Below the pieces are notes generated by a model. That model was not told the DNA's origin. It searched no databases and worked only from the letters and a program-made list of their open reading frames with translations. A DNA stretch of 64,000 nt from Bradyrhizobium genosp. L (GTDB lineage: Bacteria; Pseudomonadota; Alphaproteobacteria; Rhizobiales; Xanthobacteraceae): contig NZ_CP061378.1 in NCBI RefSeq assembly GCF_015624485.1, positions 3,410,001 to 3,474,000 on the forward strand, read 5' to 3'. Position numbers and translations under genes: made by a program. The stretch's first letter is position 1. Each line of letters begins with the position of its first letter. This document shows, one piece after another, positions 46,965 through 55,148 of the stretch.

Positions 46965-48740
46965 TCAGCGCAGCGGCACGATGAAGTCGGTGCCTTCGCC
47001 GGTCTCGCCCTGGTTGACGCCGAGGTCGGAGACGATGATCGAGCCGCCGGTGCCGAGCGCTTCGGTGATCTGCGCCATGGCATCGGCCGGAATCGTGATG
47101 CGGTCGAGCGCCTCGGACGGGCTGTCCGGCTGCGGCTGCGGCTTTGCCTCGACGGCTACGGCGCCCTTGCGGCGGCGCGCGGGGCGTTCCTCGTCGTCGA
47201 CCTGGGCGGCATGACGGATCGGCAGCGACACCACCGACCAATGCAGCAGGTTCGGATCGCTCTTGTCGGCCTCGGCGGTGAACACATGGGTGCCCAGCGG
47301 ACGGTCGCTCGGCGCGATCGTCACCGGCACCTCGAACAGCGGCGCAAAGTTCTGCCGCACATAGAGCTTGGAATCCTTGCGGCTGATGTAGACCGCGATC
47401 TGCCCGGCGCGCTTCGGTGCATCGGTTTTCGCGAGCCCGGGCAGCCGTGCCGCATCCTTCTTGGCGTCCGGCGCGCTTGCCGTTGCGGCCGGCTTGTCGG
47501 CCGTTTTTGCAGCATCCGATTTGGACGCATCCGGCTTGGCGGCATCGACCTTGGGCGCCTCGGCGACGGACTTGGCGGCGTCGGCGTTCGGCGCCTCAGT
47601 CTTGGTTTCGATCTTCGGTTCGATCTTGGCTTCAGCCTTGGTCTCGGCTTTGACTTCGGCGTGTTCGCTTGCGGAGGTCTCGGTCTTCGCGGCGTCGCTG
47701 CTGGCCGCGGCCTGGGTCTCGCCGACCGTTTTGTCGTCGGCCGGCGCGCCGGCGTCGTTATTGGCGGGCGTGGTCGCGGCCGCGTCGGGCTGGTCGGCAT
47801 TGGCAGCGTGGCTCGCCGCAACCGTCGGCTTGGCCGCCGCTTCGCTGGCCGCCGGAGAAGACGCATCCGACATCGTCGCCGATGCGCTGACGGCCGGCAT
47901 CGCGCCGCTGGCGTCTGCGGTGTGGGTGTTGTCGCGCAGCGAGGCGGACTGGTCGGAATGACCGACGCTGGTGCGCAAGTCGAGGTTGGTCTCCGGCTTG
48001 TCCGCGCCCTTGTCGCCCTTGCTGCCGAGCGGCGCGTCCATCTTGAGGATATCTTCGGCGACCGGCTGCGGCGGGGTGACTTTCTGCGTCACCAGCAGCG
48101 GATGGGAAAAGCTCTCCGGCGAGATCGTGCCGGGCGTGATGACCACGCGCGCGCCCATCCTGGTCCAGTTGTACATCTTGACCGCGAACGCATTCGGCAT
48201 GCGGATGCAGCCGTGGGAAGCCGGGTAGCCCGGCAGCACGCCGGCATGCATCGCCACGCCCGACCAGGTGATGCGCTGCATGAACGGCATCGGCGCGCCG
48301 CTGTAGATGTTGGAGCGGTGGAACTTCTGCTTCTGGATGACGCTGAAGACGCCCATCGGGGTGGAATGCCCTTTCATGCCTGTCGACACCGGGCTCTCGG
48401 CGTAGAGGCCGTTGGAATCGTAGAGGCGCACGCGCTGCTGCTCGATCGAGATCGCGATCGTCAGCGCGCCCTGCGGCCTGGTGCTGGCGGCCTCCTTCGC
48501 GGCAGCGGCTTCCTTCTTGCTCTCTTTGCGAGCCTGGCTGCGCTTCAGCTTCTGCCGGTGCACCCGCGGCGCCGGTTCCTGCTCGCTGATGTAGCCGGTG
48601 TCATTCCCGTTCCAGTAGTAGAGCGCGGCATCGGCGCGGCCGGCAGCACCGAGTGTGCCGGCGGCGGTCAGGATCGCAATCTGCCAAAACCGCTCATTCG
48701 CAATATGACGAATCGAAATTCGACGTCCGCTTGCGCGCAT
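46965..48740 (-). CDS. exported L,D-transpeptidase with degenerate second domain
   Basis: 591-residue protein. A signal peptide (to about 38, RADAA) is followed by a Lys/Ala-rich charged stretch, then a YkuD catalytic domain (about 92-205) with His165 and Cys178 in HAGVLPGYPASHGCIRMP. These enzymes make 3-3 cross-links or attach proteins to peptidoglycan. About 180 residues of Ala/Lys/Glu/Asp low complexity follow. The last 130 residues (IAVYISRKDSKLYVRQNF, VPVTIAPSDRPLGTHVFTA) resemble the first half of a second YkuD fold but lack the HxxxxxxSHGC motif. Divergent from the CreA gene. Confidence 0.87.
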   Translation of the reverse strand: MRASGRRISIRHIANERFWQIAILTAAGTLGAAGRADAALYYWNGNDTGYISEQEPAPRVHRQKLKRSQARKESKKEAAAAKEAASTRPQGALTIAISIEQQRVRLYDSNGLYAESPVSTGMKGHSTPMGVFSVIQKQKFHRSNIYSGAPMPFMQRITWSGVAMHAGVLPGYPASHGCIRMPNAFAVKMYNWTRMGARVVITPGTISPESFSHPLLVTQKVTPPQPVAEDILKMDAPLGSKGDKGADKPETNLDLRTSVGHSDQSASLRDNTHTADASGAMPAVSASATMSDASSPAASEAAAKPTVAASHAANADQPDAAATTPANNDAGAPADDKTVGETQAAASSDAAKTETSASEHAEVKAETKAEAKIEPKIETKTEAPNADAAKSVAEAPKVDAAKPDASKSDAAKTADKPAATASAPDAKKDAARLPGLAKTDAPKRAGQIAVYISRKDSKLYVRQNFAPLFEVPVTIAPSDRPLGTHVFTAEADKSDPNLLHWSVVSLPIRHAAQVDDEERPARRRKGAVAVEAKPQPQPDSPSEALDRITIPADAMAQITEALGTGGSIIVSDLGVNQGETGEGTDFIVPLR

Positions 48741-49022
48741 TTTCAGAATCCCAGTCCAAACTAATCCATTGGTTGTCGCAGACGTGGAAGACGTTCACCA
48801 GCGCAAGCGATCTAACCCTTCCGTGAGGGGTACTTTTTCGCGGAAAGCGTAGCAAAAAAGCCTCACATAAGGTTAAAGCGCCGGGCGCGATCACCGATCT
48901 GTCAACGCTTCCGGTGCGGCCTTTGCGCACTACATAGGCGCGGTGGGTTGCCGCGTGCGCCGTGCTGGCGCGCCGGAGGCCCATGGCGTTCCCTATCGCG
49001 TTCCCCCCCCGCGGAGATTTTT

Positions 49023-49580
49023 ATGACATCGAGAATTGTGAGCCTCTGTGACGTCCGAAGCCTGTCTCGCTGGGGGTGCGCGCTGCTGCTTCTGGTTGTG
49101 GCGCAGGCACTGGCCGGTCCGGCGGCCGCCGCCGACGAACCGGACCTGATCTTCCGCCGCTCGACGGTGTTCAAATGGGTGAGCCCCAACGACAAGCTCG
49201 CGACCTATGGCGTCGACGATCCCGAGGTCGAGGGCGTCGCCTGCCATTTCACGGTGCCGGAAAAGGGCGGCTTCAAGGGATGGCTTGGCCTCGCCGAGGA
49301 AGTCTCTGATATCTCGCTGGCTTGCCGGCAGATCGGTCCGATTCACTTCAAGGACAAGATGAGCCAGGGCGACGACATGTTCAGCAAGCGCCGCTCGCTC
49401 TTCTTCAAGAAGATGCAGATCGTGCGCGGCTGCGACGCCAAGCGCAACGTGCTGGTCTACATGGTCTACTCGGACAAGCTGATCGAGGGCTCGCCGAAGA
49501 ACTCGACGTCATCGGTGCCGATCATGCCTTGGGGGCAGCAAGACCTGAATGTGCAGAAGTGCGGCGACTTCATTCAGTAG
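49023..49580 (+). CDS. CreA family periplasmic protein
   Basis: 185-residue exported protein of the CreA family, conserved across proteobacteria but without an assigned biochemical role. The signal peptide ends near AAAADEPD. The domain shows VEGVACHFTVPEKGGFKGWLGLAEEVSDISLACRQ-type segments with paired Cys, and KNSTSSVPIMPWG near the end. GGAGA lies 6 bases before the ATG at 49023. The upstream in-frame extension is not coding. Confidence 0.9.
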   Translation: MTSRIVSLCDVRSLSRWGCALLLLVVAQALAGPAAAADEPDLIFRRSTVFKWVSPNDKLATYGVDDPEVEGVACHFTVPEKGGFKGWLGLAEEVSDISLACRQIGPIHFKDKMSQGDDMFSKRRSLFFKKMQIVRGCDAKRNVLVYMVYSDKLIEGSPKNSTSSVPIMPWGQQDLNVQKCGDFIQ

Positions 49581-49623
49581 CCGGCCCAGATACTTAAGAT
49601 GCAATTCTGAAGTTCGGCGCGAG

Positions 49624-49854
49624 TTAGCGCTTGGTTTGCCCGAACTGCTTCACAGCGCTGTCGAGGGCCGTCCGTCCGGGCTTGACCTTCGAATCGCGGC
49701 AGCCCACCAAGCGCACCAGCTTCTGCTGGGCACACTCATTGTCGCCCATGACATAGGCGCCTTGCTGCGGCATCGCGCCTGCCATCTGCTTCTGCTTCTG
49801 GCCAGCCTTGCTGGTCGCGGATTCATTGCCAACACCGATGTTGCCATTGCCCAC
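49624..49854 (-). CDS. small unknown protein with NGN-rich N-terminus
   Basis: 76-residue basic protein. The N-terminus is unusual (MGNGNIGVGNESATSKAGQK). The rest has one Cys pair (NECAQQKLVRLVGC) and a basic tail. I start at the GTG at 49854 because GGAGG lies 8 bases before it; an in-frame ATG five codons upstream overlaps that same GGAGG. No signal peptide, membrane helix or known family. It converges on the CreA gene with a 43 bp gap. Confidence 0.5.
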   Translation of the reverse strand: MGNGNIGVGNESATSKAGQKQKQMAGAMPQQGAYVMGDNECAQQKLVRLVGCRDSKVKPGRTALDSAVKQFGQTKR

Positions 49855-50231
49855 GACTGCATCCTCCATTGGATTGGGACCACGACAACGTGCCACCGCA
49901 GAGTTGGTTGCACGGGGTTGACGTGAGTCGGCGCGACCGGCGGGGCGGTTCAGCGCCCGGCTTTTGGCCGATATGAGGGTGTGTTTGAGCAGAGGAACCT
50001 TAACAAAGCGCGAGCGAGAAGAGGTTTCCGGCACCCGCGGCCGGAGCAAGCTCCCACTGAAAACGTTGGTGTTTTCCGATGAATGTTTCGTCGGGTGATC
50101 ACGGACGAAACAATTCCCCGTGCGACGAAACCATTTTTGGCTTGTGCCGCAGAACTCCGGAAACGCTGGGTGGTTATCAAACTGCCAACAAGACGGCGGC
50201 GACGCCGAACCGGGATAGCGGAGACAGTCAG
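49855..50231. other. gene-free region with inverted repeat
   Basis: 377 bp between the start of the leftward 76-residue gene and the 52-residue gene. No convincing gene. It holds the GTTTCGTC palindrome (50085-50111), listed separately, and should contain promoters for both flanking genes. An in-frame extension of the 52-residue gene through it looks non-coding. Confidence 0.45.
50085..50131 (+). promoter_or_regulatory. possible operator, GTTTCGTC inverted repeat plus third half-site
   Basis: GTTTCGTC (50085-50092), an 11-base spacer and GACGAAAC (50104-50111), then another GACGAAAC at 50124-50131. The half-sites are exact. They lie 100-150 bp before the 52-residue secreted protein. The two copies in the same orientation are 20 bp apart, about two helical turns. 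Confidence 0.45.
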
Positions 50232-50390
50232 ATGCGGACCATCGCCTTCATCTTCGCCTTTGCCTTCGTGATGACCGGGTCCTCGATGGCCGGCACGGCC
50301 GACAATGGTTTGCCCGGCATCGGTACGTTCTCCTATAACGGCTCGCCCGTCGTGACCGCGGCGCCGCTGGTGATGGCTCAGGCCAACTGA
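50232..50390 (+). CDS. 52-residue secreted peptide
   Basis: Very short exported protein. The signal peptide is the first 20 residues (MRTIAFIFAFAFVMTGSSMA), giving a mature peptide of about 32 residues with Gly/Pro/Tyr (GLPGIGTFSYNGSPVV). GGAG lies 8 bases before the ATG. The clear signal peptide and ribosome site support it as real. No Cys and no known family. It is 42 bp upstream of another secreted protein and probably co-transcribed with it. Confidence 0.65.
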   Translation: MRTIAFIFAFAFVMTGSSMAGTADNGLPGIGTFSYNGSPVVTAAPLVMAQAN

Positions 50391-50432
50391 CTGCGACAAA
50401 CCGATCAAAAGAATTGCCGGTAAAGGCTCCGC

Positions 50433-50831
50433 ATGTTGCTCCGAATGTCTTCCGCGGTGATGTTGGCATCACTCGTTCTCGCTGGTTCTGCGCAGGCCCA
50501 GTCGCAGCTGCCCCTCGAATCCCTGCAGATCCGCTCGCTGTACCGGGTAGCTGAGCCGCGCGACGAGTTCGTGCGGCAATGCGCGCCGCACATGCTCGGC
50601 CGCTGGGCGCATCCGGAGGCCGTCTGCGGCTGCCTGCACGACCACGCTGCGGCGACCGTCGACGATCCCGACCTGCGCCAGGCGCTGCTGCGCGGCATCA
50701 GCGAAACCGGCGTGCCGACCATCGAGACCAATTGGGTGCCGGCTTCGAAGCAGGGCGAGATCGGCCCGACCTTCACCAAGATCGCCAAGCCGACGCTGCA
50801 ATGCATGTTCGAACCGGTGACGTCGAACTGA
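50433..50831 (+). CDS. small exported protein with conserved Cys
   Basis: 132-residue protein with a signal peptide ending near AQAQ (about residue 23). The mature part is helical and has Cys in RQCAPHML, AVCGCLHDHA and LQCMFEP, four in total, so disulfides or a metal or heme ligand set are possible. No family recognised with confidence. AAGG lies upstream of the ATG at 50433; an ATG four codons later is an alternative. It follows the 52-residue peptide gene. Confidence 0.72.
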   Translation: MLLRMSSAVMLASLVLAGSAQAQSQLPLESLQIRSLYRVAEPRDEFVRQCAPHMLGRWAHPEAVCGCLHDHAAATVDDPDLRQALLRGISETGVPTIETNWVPASKQGEIGPTFTKIAKPTLQCMFEPVTSN

Positions 50832-50885
50832 GCGTCGCTTTTTCGGTGCGATGACGATAGGGCGCCTCGCGAAAGCGGGGCGTTG

Positions 50886-51131
50886 TTATTTTCTGGCGAG
50901 GCGCGGCACGCAGCTACGGGTGCGCACCACGCCTTGCTGGCTGAGCTTGGAGCCAAGGACCTGCTTGATCTGCCCGGACGGGCAGGAGCCGTCATCGACC
51001 AGCACGCGCTGGCCGACCCTGAGGTCCACGATATCGCCCTCGCGCATCACGGCCGCTTGTGCGGAGGCAGCCGTCGCACTCGCGACAAGTGCGGTGGCGC
51101 CGAGCAGCGCGGCTAATCCCATGCGCGGCAT
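50886..51131 (-). CDS. small exported protein, SH3-like
   Basis: 81-residue protein: a signal peptide to about residue 25 (ATAASAQ), then a compact beta-rich domain VMREGDIVDLRVGQRVLVDDGSCPSGQIKQVLG with two Cys (SCPSG and RSCVP). It may be a DUF6719-type protein, which I recall only by pattern. GGGAG precedes the ATG. Its start is 11 bp after the stop of the 50-residue membrane gene, so the two form an operon. Confidence 0.75.
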   Translation of the reverse strand: MPRMGLAALLGATALVASATAASAQAAVMREGDIVDLRVGQRVLVDDGSCPSGQIKQVLGSKLSQQGVVRTRSCVPRLARK

Positions 51132-51142
51132 CGCGGTCTCCC

Positions 51143-51295
51143 TTACTTGTTCTGGATCTTCAGCCCGTTCGGGCCGACATTGATCTGCAGGCCCTCGGGC
51201 TGCTTCTTCGCCTGATAAAGATTGTAGCCGAGCAGGCCGGCGATCACGACCAGCGCGCCGATCACGAGATACAGGACGTTGCGATTGGCGGGCAT
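51143..51295 (-). CDS. 50-residue single-span membrane protein
   Basis: Short gene read leftward with GGAG 7 bases before the ATG at 51295. The product has one helix (LYLVIGALVVIAGLLGYNLY, residues 8-27) followed by AKKQPEGLQINVGPNGLKI and a Lys end, giving a short periplasmic or cytoplasmic tail. The clean coding pattern and ribosome site make it convincing despite its size. It heads a two-gene operon with the 81-residue exported protein. Confidence 0.78.
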   Translation of the reverse strand: MPANRNVLYLVIGALVVIAGLLGYNLYQAKKQPEGLQINVGPNGLKIQNK

Positions 51296-51341
51296 CCGGT
51301 ATCTCCGTAGGTTGGCACCGATTGATTGCGGGCGACCTTAG

Positions 51342-52856
51342 TCAGCCGGCTTTGATTCTCAAAGCGCGCGGCGGCTTGGCGGTTGCGGCGCGCGTGTCGC
51401 GCAGCGCCGACAGCGTCGCCTTCGCCAAATGTTCCGCCGACGCGACAAGTTGCGGAACCGGATGGCCGGAAAATCCGAGCACGAATCCCGGCAGCGGTCG
51501 CGCGCGATGATAGGTCTCCGCGAGCAGCCAGCCGCCGACATTGGCGCCGGCCTTGGCTTGCGCGGCCACGCGCGGATCGGTCGCGGGATCGAGCCGCGCG
51601 ACCAGATGCAGGCCCTGCGACGGCACGGGAACCGTGAGCGCGCCGTTCGATGCCTTGGCGAGCGTCGAGGCCAGCACGTCGCGCGCCTCGCGATAGCGCT
51701 TGCGCGCCTTGCGCAAATTGGCGGCGAAGGCGCCGGAGTTCAGCATGTCGGCAACAGCGCCCTCCATCAGCGTTGCGGGAAAGCGGTCGAGCGCGGCGCG
51801 CGCGTCAGTCACCGGAGCGATCAGGGCTTCGGGCAGGGCGCAGTAGCCGATCCGCAATCCCGGGAAAAGCGTCTTGGCAAAGGTGCCCATGTAGATCACG
51901 CGGCGCAGCTGATCGATGCCGGCGAGCGACAGCAGCGGCGCGCCGTCGTAACGGAACTCGCTGTCGTAATCGTCTTCGAATACGAAGGCATCGGCATCGC
52001 GCGCCCAGTCGAGCAGCTCGAGCCGGCGCGGCATCGACATCTGCACGCCGAGCGGAAACTGGTGCGACGGCGTGACATAGGCGGCGCGCGCGGCCGGCGC
52101 CGAGGCACGGCCCTTGTCGACGCGCATACCCGAGGCGTCGACCGGCACCGACACCGGGCGATAGCCGCAATGCTCGATCGCGCGTCGCGCTGCCGGATAG
52201 CCGGGATCCTCGCACCAGACCTGGTCGCCGGGTTGCAGGATTGCGCCGAGCACGATGCGCAGCGCGTGCAGCGTGCCCGATGCGAGCATGATCTGCTCGG
52301 GATCGCAGCGCAGCCCTCGCGCCGAGAGCAGATGATCCGAGATCGCTGCTCGTAATTCACTGCTGCCCCTGGGGTCGCCATAGTGCAGATGCTCGGGCCC
52401 GAAGGCGCGCAAGCGTCGGCCGGCGAAGGCGCGAAAGCGCTGTAGCGCGCCCGCGTCGATATCGGTGCAGCCGAGCGACAGCGCGCTGTGCTGCGGTGGC
52501 GGAATCGCGATCCTGGTTCGCGGCCTTGCGGCGGCTCGTGCGGGAATCCGTGCGGCCACAAAGGTGCCGGAGCCTGTGGTCGCCACCGCAAAGCCGTCGG
52601 CGATCAGCCGCTCATAGGCTGTCGTGACCGCGTTGCGGCGGAAGCCGGCCTGCTGCGCCAGCGCGCGCTGCGGCGGCAGCGGCTCGCCGGGCTGGACGAG
52701 GCCGCCGATGATGGCGTGGCACAACGCCTGGTACAGCCGCGCTTGCGAGGCCGCGCCTTGCGTCACGTGGGGACCTGTGAGGTCGAGCGGCAGCTCGGCC
52801 TTGCGCGCGGCGGGCTTGCTGGAAACCTTGCCGGAATTGGTTGGAATTTTTCGCAT
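51342..52856 (-). CDS. MocR/PdxR-type regulator
   Basis: 504-residue fusion of a GntR-type winged helix (about 35-100: PLPPQRALAQQAGFRRNAVTTAYERL) and a class I aminotransferase-like domain. The PLP-binding Lys region is seen in GTFAKTLFPGLRIGY, with the DPGYPAARRA and FEDDYDSEFRYDG segments. Such regulators sense PLP or its adducts and often control a divergent gene. Here that is a flavin-type oxidase, 72 bp away. I prefer the ATG at 52856 (MRKIPTN); an upstream start at 52880 would run into the divergent promoter. Confidence 0.9.
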   Translation of the reverse strand: MRKIPTNSGKVSSKPAARKAELPLDLTGPHVTQGAASQARLYQALCHAIIGGLVQPGEPLPPQRALAQQAGFRRNAVTTAYERLIADGFAVATTGSGTFVAARIPARAAARPRTRIAIPPPQHSALSLGCTDIDAGALQRFRAFAGRRLRAFGPEHLHYGDPRGSSELRAAISDHLLSARGLRCDPEQIMLASGTLHALRIVLGAILQPGDQVWCEDPGYPAARRAIEHCGYRPVSVPVDASGMRVDKGRASAPAARAAYVTPSHQFPLGVQMSMPRRLELLDWARDADAFVFEDDYDSEFRYDGAPLLSLAGIDQLRRVIYMGTFAKTLFPGLRIGYCALPEALIAPVTDARAALDRFPATLMEGAVADMLNSGAFAANLRKARKRYREARDVLASTLAKASNGALTVPVPSQGLHLVARLDPATDPRVAAQAKAGANVGGWLLAETYHRARPLPGFVLGFSGHPVPQLVASAEHLAKATLSALRDTRAATAKPPRALRIKAG

Positions 52857-52913
52857 GGAATTGGCACTATCGCAGACCAAATGAACGGCTACAACTCTCG
52901 ACAGATTCCAATC
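52833..52913. promoter_or_regulatory. divergent mocR/oxidase control region
   Basis: Two GGAATTGG copies (52833-52840 and 52857-52864), 24 bp apart start to start, TTGGAAT at 52841-52847, and the inverted ATTCCAAT at 52905-52912. Similar direct repeats are typical of MocR operators. The first copy lies inside the regulator's first codons. Confidence 0.4.
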
Positions 52914-52928
52914 TCGCGAGGCTTGGCC

Positions 52929-53654
52929 GTGACCGAAGGCGCATCCACTCCGTCCTATCCGCTATCCTCCCGCAACCGGGTGAAGCGCCGCCACGACCGC
53001 GGCTTCTACGACCACGCAACCGTGCACAGGATCCTGGACGCCTCGATGCTGTGCCACGTTTCCTATGTGATCGACGGCCAGCCCTATTGCACGCCGACCT
53101 TCTTCTGGCGCGAGGGCACTAAGCTGTACTGGCACGGCTCCAGCGCGAGCCGGATGCTGGAGAGCCAGTCGGAGGGACAGCGCGTCTGCTTGACGGTCGC
53201 GCATCTCGACAGCCTGGTGCTGGCGCGCTGCGGCTTCAACCATTCGGCCGACTATCGCGCGGTGATGGCGTTCGGCACGGCATATCTCGTCACCGACGCG
53301 GAAGAAAAGGAGCGCGCCATCGTCGCGATGGTCGACCGATTCTTCCCCGATCGCACCGCGACCCTGCGCGCCAGCAACAGACAGGAGATCAAGGCGACCT
53401 CGTTCATCGCGATGGAGATCGAGGAGGCCTCGGCAAAGATTCGCGCCAAGGGCGTCGCCGACGACGACGAGGATTACGAGTTGCCGATCTATGCCGAGCG
53501 CATCCCGGTGCGCACCGTGCTTGGCGCGCCCGAGCCGTGTCCGCGGCTGCTCGACGGCGTAACGCGGCCTGCGACGCTGGATGGCTACTCCGAAGGCCGT
53601 CTGCTCGACGATGCATTGCGGGATGCCTATTTTGCGCAATACCCGGCCGGCTGA
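52929..53654 (+). CDS. pyridoxamine 5'-phosphate oxidase-like flavin protein
   Basis: 241-residue split-barrel FMN-binding protein of the PNPOx-like type. It has HRILDASMLCHVSYVIDGQPYCTPT-type start strands, LYWHGSSASRMLE and VLARCGFNHSADYRAVMAFG; the second half ends in PCPRLLDGV. GAGG 7 bases before the GTG at 52929 supports this start; an ATG 16 codons upstream (52881) lies in the control region. It is divergent from a MocR regulator, which is likely to control it. The substrate is unknown. Confidence 0.85.
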   Translation: MTEGASTPSYPLSSRNRVKRRHDRGFYDHATVHRILDASMLCHVSYVIDGQPYCTPTFFWREGTKLYWHGSSASRMLESQSEGQRVCLTVAHLDSLVLARCGFNHSADYRAVMAFGTAYLVTDAEEKERAIVAMVDRFFPDRTATLRASNRQEIKATSFIAMEIEEASAKIRAKGVADDDEDYELPIYAERIPVRTVLGAPEPCPRLLDGVTRPATLDGYSEGRLLDDALRDAYFAQYPAG

Positions 53655-53708
53655 AATCGGGTTACGGTGCAGCTCCCGCCTGATTGAATTCCCCGATGGA
53701 GCTGCCGC

Positions 53709-54986
53709 ATGACTGCTGAGACGCAACAACGAATCCTTGATGCCGTCGACGAGGGATTCGATGCGCAGCTTGCGACCACGCAGGCCTTTGTCGCGATCCC
53801 ATCGACCCGCGGCGCCGAGGGGCCGTGCCAGGACATGATCGGCGACCTCTTGCGCGAGCGCGGCTATGAGGTCGACGACTGGCATATCAATCTGGACGAA
53901 TTGAAGGATCTGCGCGGCTTCGGCCCGATCGAGCACGATTTTTCCAAGGCGCGCACCGTGGTCGGCACCTATCGCCCGGCCAACAACGCCGGCAAGTCGC
54001 TGATCCTGCAGGGTCACTGCGACGTGGTGCCGACCGGCCCGCTCGACATGTGGGAGACGCCGCCGTTCTCGGCCGAGATCAAGGACGGCAAGATGTACGG
54101 CCGCGGCGCCTGTGACATGAAGTCGGGCACGATCGGTGCGCTCTATGCGCTGGATGCGATCAGCAAGGCCGGCCTCAAGCCGACCGCACGAATCCATTTC
54201 CAGTCCGTGATCGAGGAGGAGAGCACCGGCGTCGGCGCGCTCTCGACCCTGCAGCGCGGCTATCGCGCCGACGCCTGCTTCATCCCGGAGCCGACCAGCG
54301 GCAAGATGATCCGCTCGCAAGTCGGCGTGATCTGGTTTCGCCTGAAGGTGCGCGGCTTCCCCGTACACGTGTTCGAGGCCGGCGCCGGCTCGAACGCGAT
54401 CATGGCGGCGTATCATCTGGTGCACGCGCTGGAGAAGCTCGAGATCGCCTGGAACGAGCGCGCCAAGGCCGACCGCCATTTCAAGGACGTCAATCATCCC
54501 ATCAATTTCAACCCTGGAATCATCAAGGGCGGCGACTGGGCTTCCAGCGTGCCGGCCTGGTGCGACATCGACTGCCGCATCGCGGTGCTGCCGGGCTGGT
54601 CGATATCAGAGTGCCAGAAGGAGATTTTAGCTTGCGTCTCGGCGGCAGCGCGCGACCACCGCTTCCTCTCCAACAATCCGCCGCAGGTCGAATGGTCGGG
54701 CTTTTTATCGGAAGGCTACGAGCTGGTGCACTCGGAGGCGCCGGAAGCCGCCTTCGCCAAAGCGCATCAGGCGGTCTATGGCGGCGCCGTCGAGGACCGC
54801 GCCTTCACCGCGCTGACCGATACGCGTTTCTATGGGCTGAACTACAACATCCCGAGCCTCTGCTTCGGCGCCACCGGCGCAGCGATGCACGGCTTCAACG
54901 AATATGTCGAACTCGACTCGCTGCGGCAGTCGACCAAGGCCACCGCGCTGTTCATCGCGGAATGGTGCGGAGTGGAGAAGGCGTAA
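53709..54986 (+). CDS. M20 family metallopeptidase (ArgE/DapE type)
   Basis: 425-residue zinc peptidase/deacylase. Metal-binding motifs are LQGHCDVVP (His), GRGACDMKSG (Asp), and EEES (catalytic Glu pair), with the final His in GAAMHGFNE. The dimerisation domain is the middle part (about 200-310). GGAG 8 bases before the ATG. It follows the PNPOx-like gene by 54 bp in the same direction. The substrate may be an N-acyl amino acid or dipeptide; family members vary and sequence alone does not settle it. Confidence 0.92.
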   Translation: MTAETQQRILDAVDEGFDAQLATTQAFVAIPSTRGAEGPCQDMIGDLLRERGYEVDDWHINLDELKDLRGFGPIEHDFSKARTVVGTYRPANNAGKSLILQGHCDVVPTGPLDMWETPPFSAEIKDGKMYGRGACDMKSGTIGALYALDAISKAGLKPTARIHFQSVIEEESTGVGALSTLQRGYRADACFIPEPTSGKMIRSQVGVIWFRLKVRGFPVHVFEAGAGSNAIMAAYHLVHALEKLEIAWNERAKADRHFKDVNHPINFNPGIIKGGDWASSVPAWCDIDCRIAVLPGWSISECQKEILACVSAAARDHRFLSNNPPQVEWSGFLSEGYELVHSEAPEAAFAKAHQAVYGGAVEDRAFTALTDTRFYGLNYNIPSLCFGATGAAMHGFNEYVELDSLRQSTKATALFIAEWCGVEKA

Positions 54987-55016
54987 TTAGGCGCACTCTC
55001 TCCACGTTATTGCAGT

Positions 55017-55139
55017 GTCGTCCCGGCGAAGGCCGGGACCCATAGCCACAAATGTTGATCGTTGCGCGACGCCGGAACGACGAGTCCCGATCGCAACATC
55101 TGCCGCGGCGTATGGGTCCCGGCCTTCGCCGGGACGACA
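55017..55139. repeat. intergenic palindromic repeat R3, copy c
   Basis: The most regular copy: arms TGTCGTCCCGGCGAAGGCCG and CGGCCTTCGCCGGGACGACA, extending to GGACCCATA / TATGGGTCC, essentially perfect over about 28 bp. It lies between convergent genes. Confidence 0.9.
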
Positions 55140-55148
55140 GCGGAAGGG

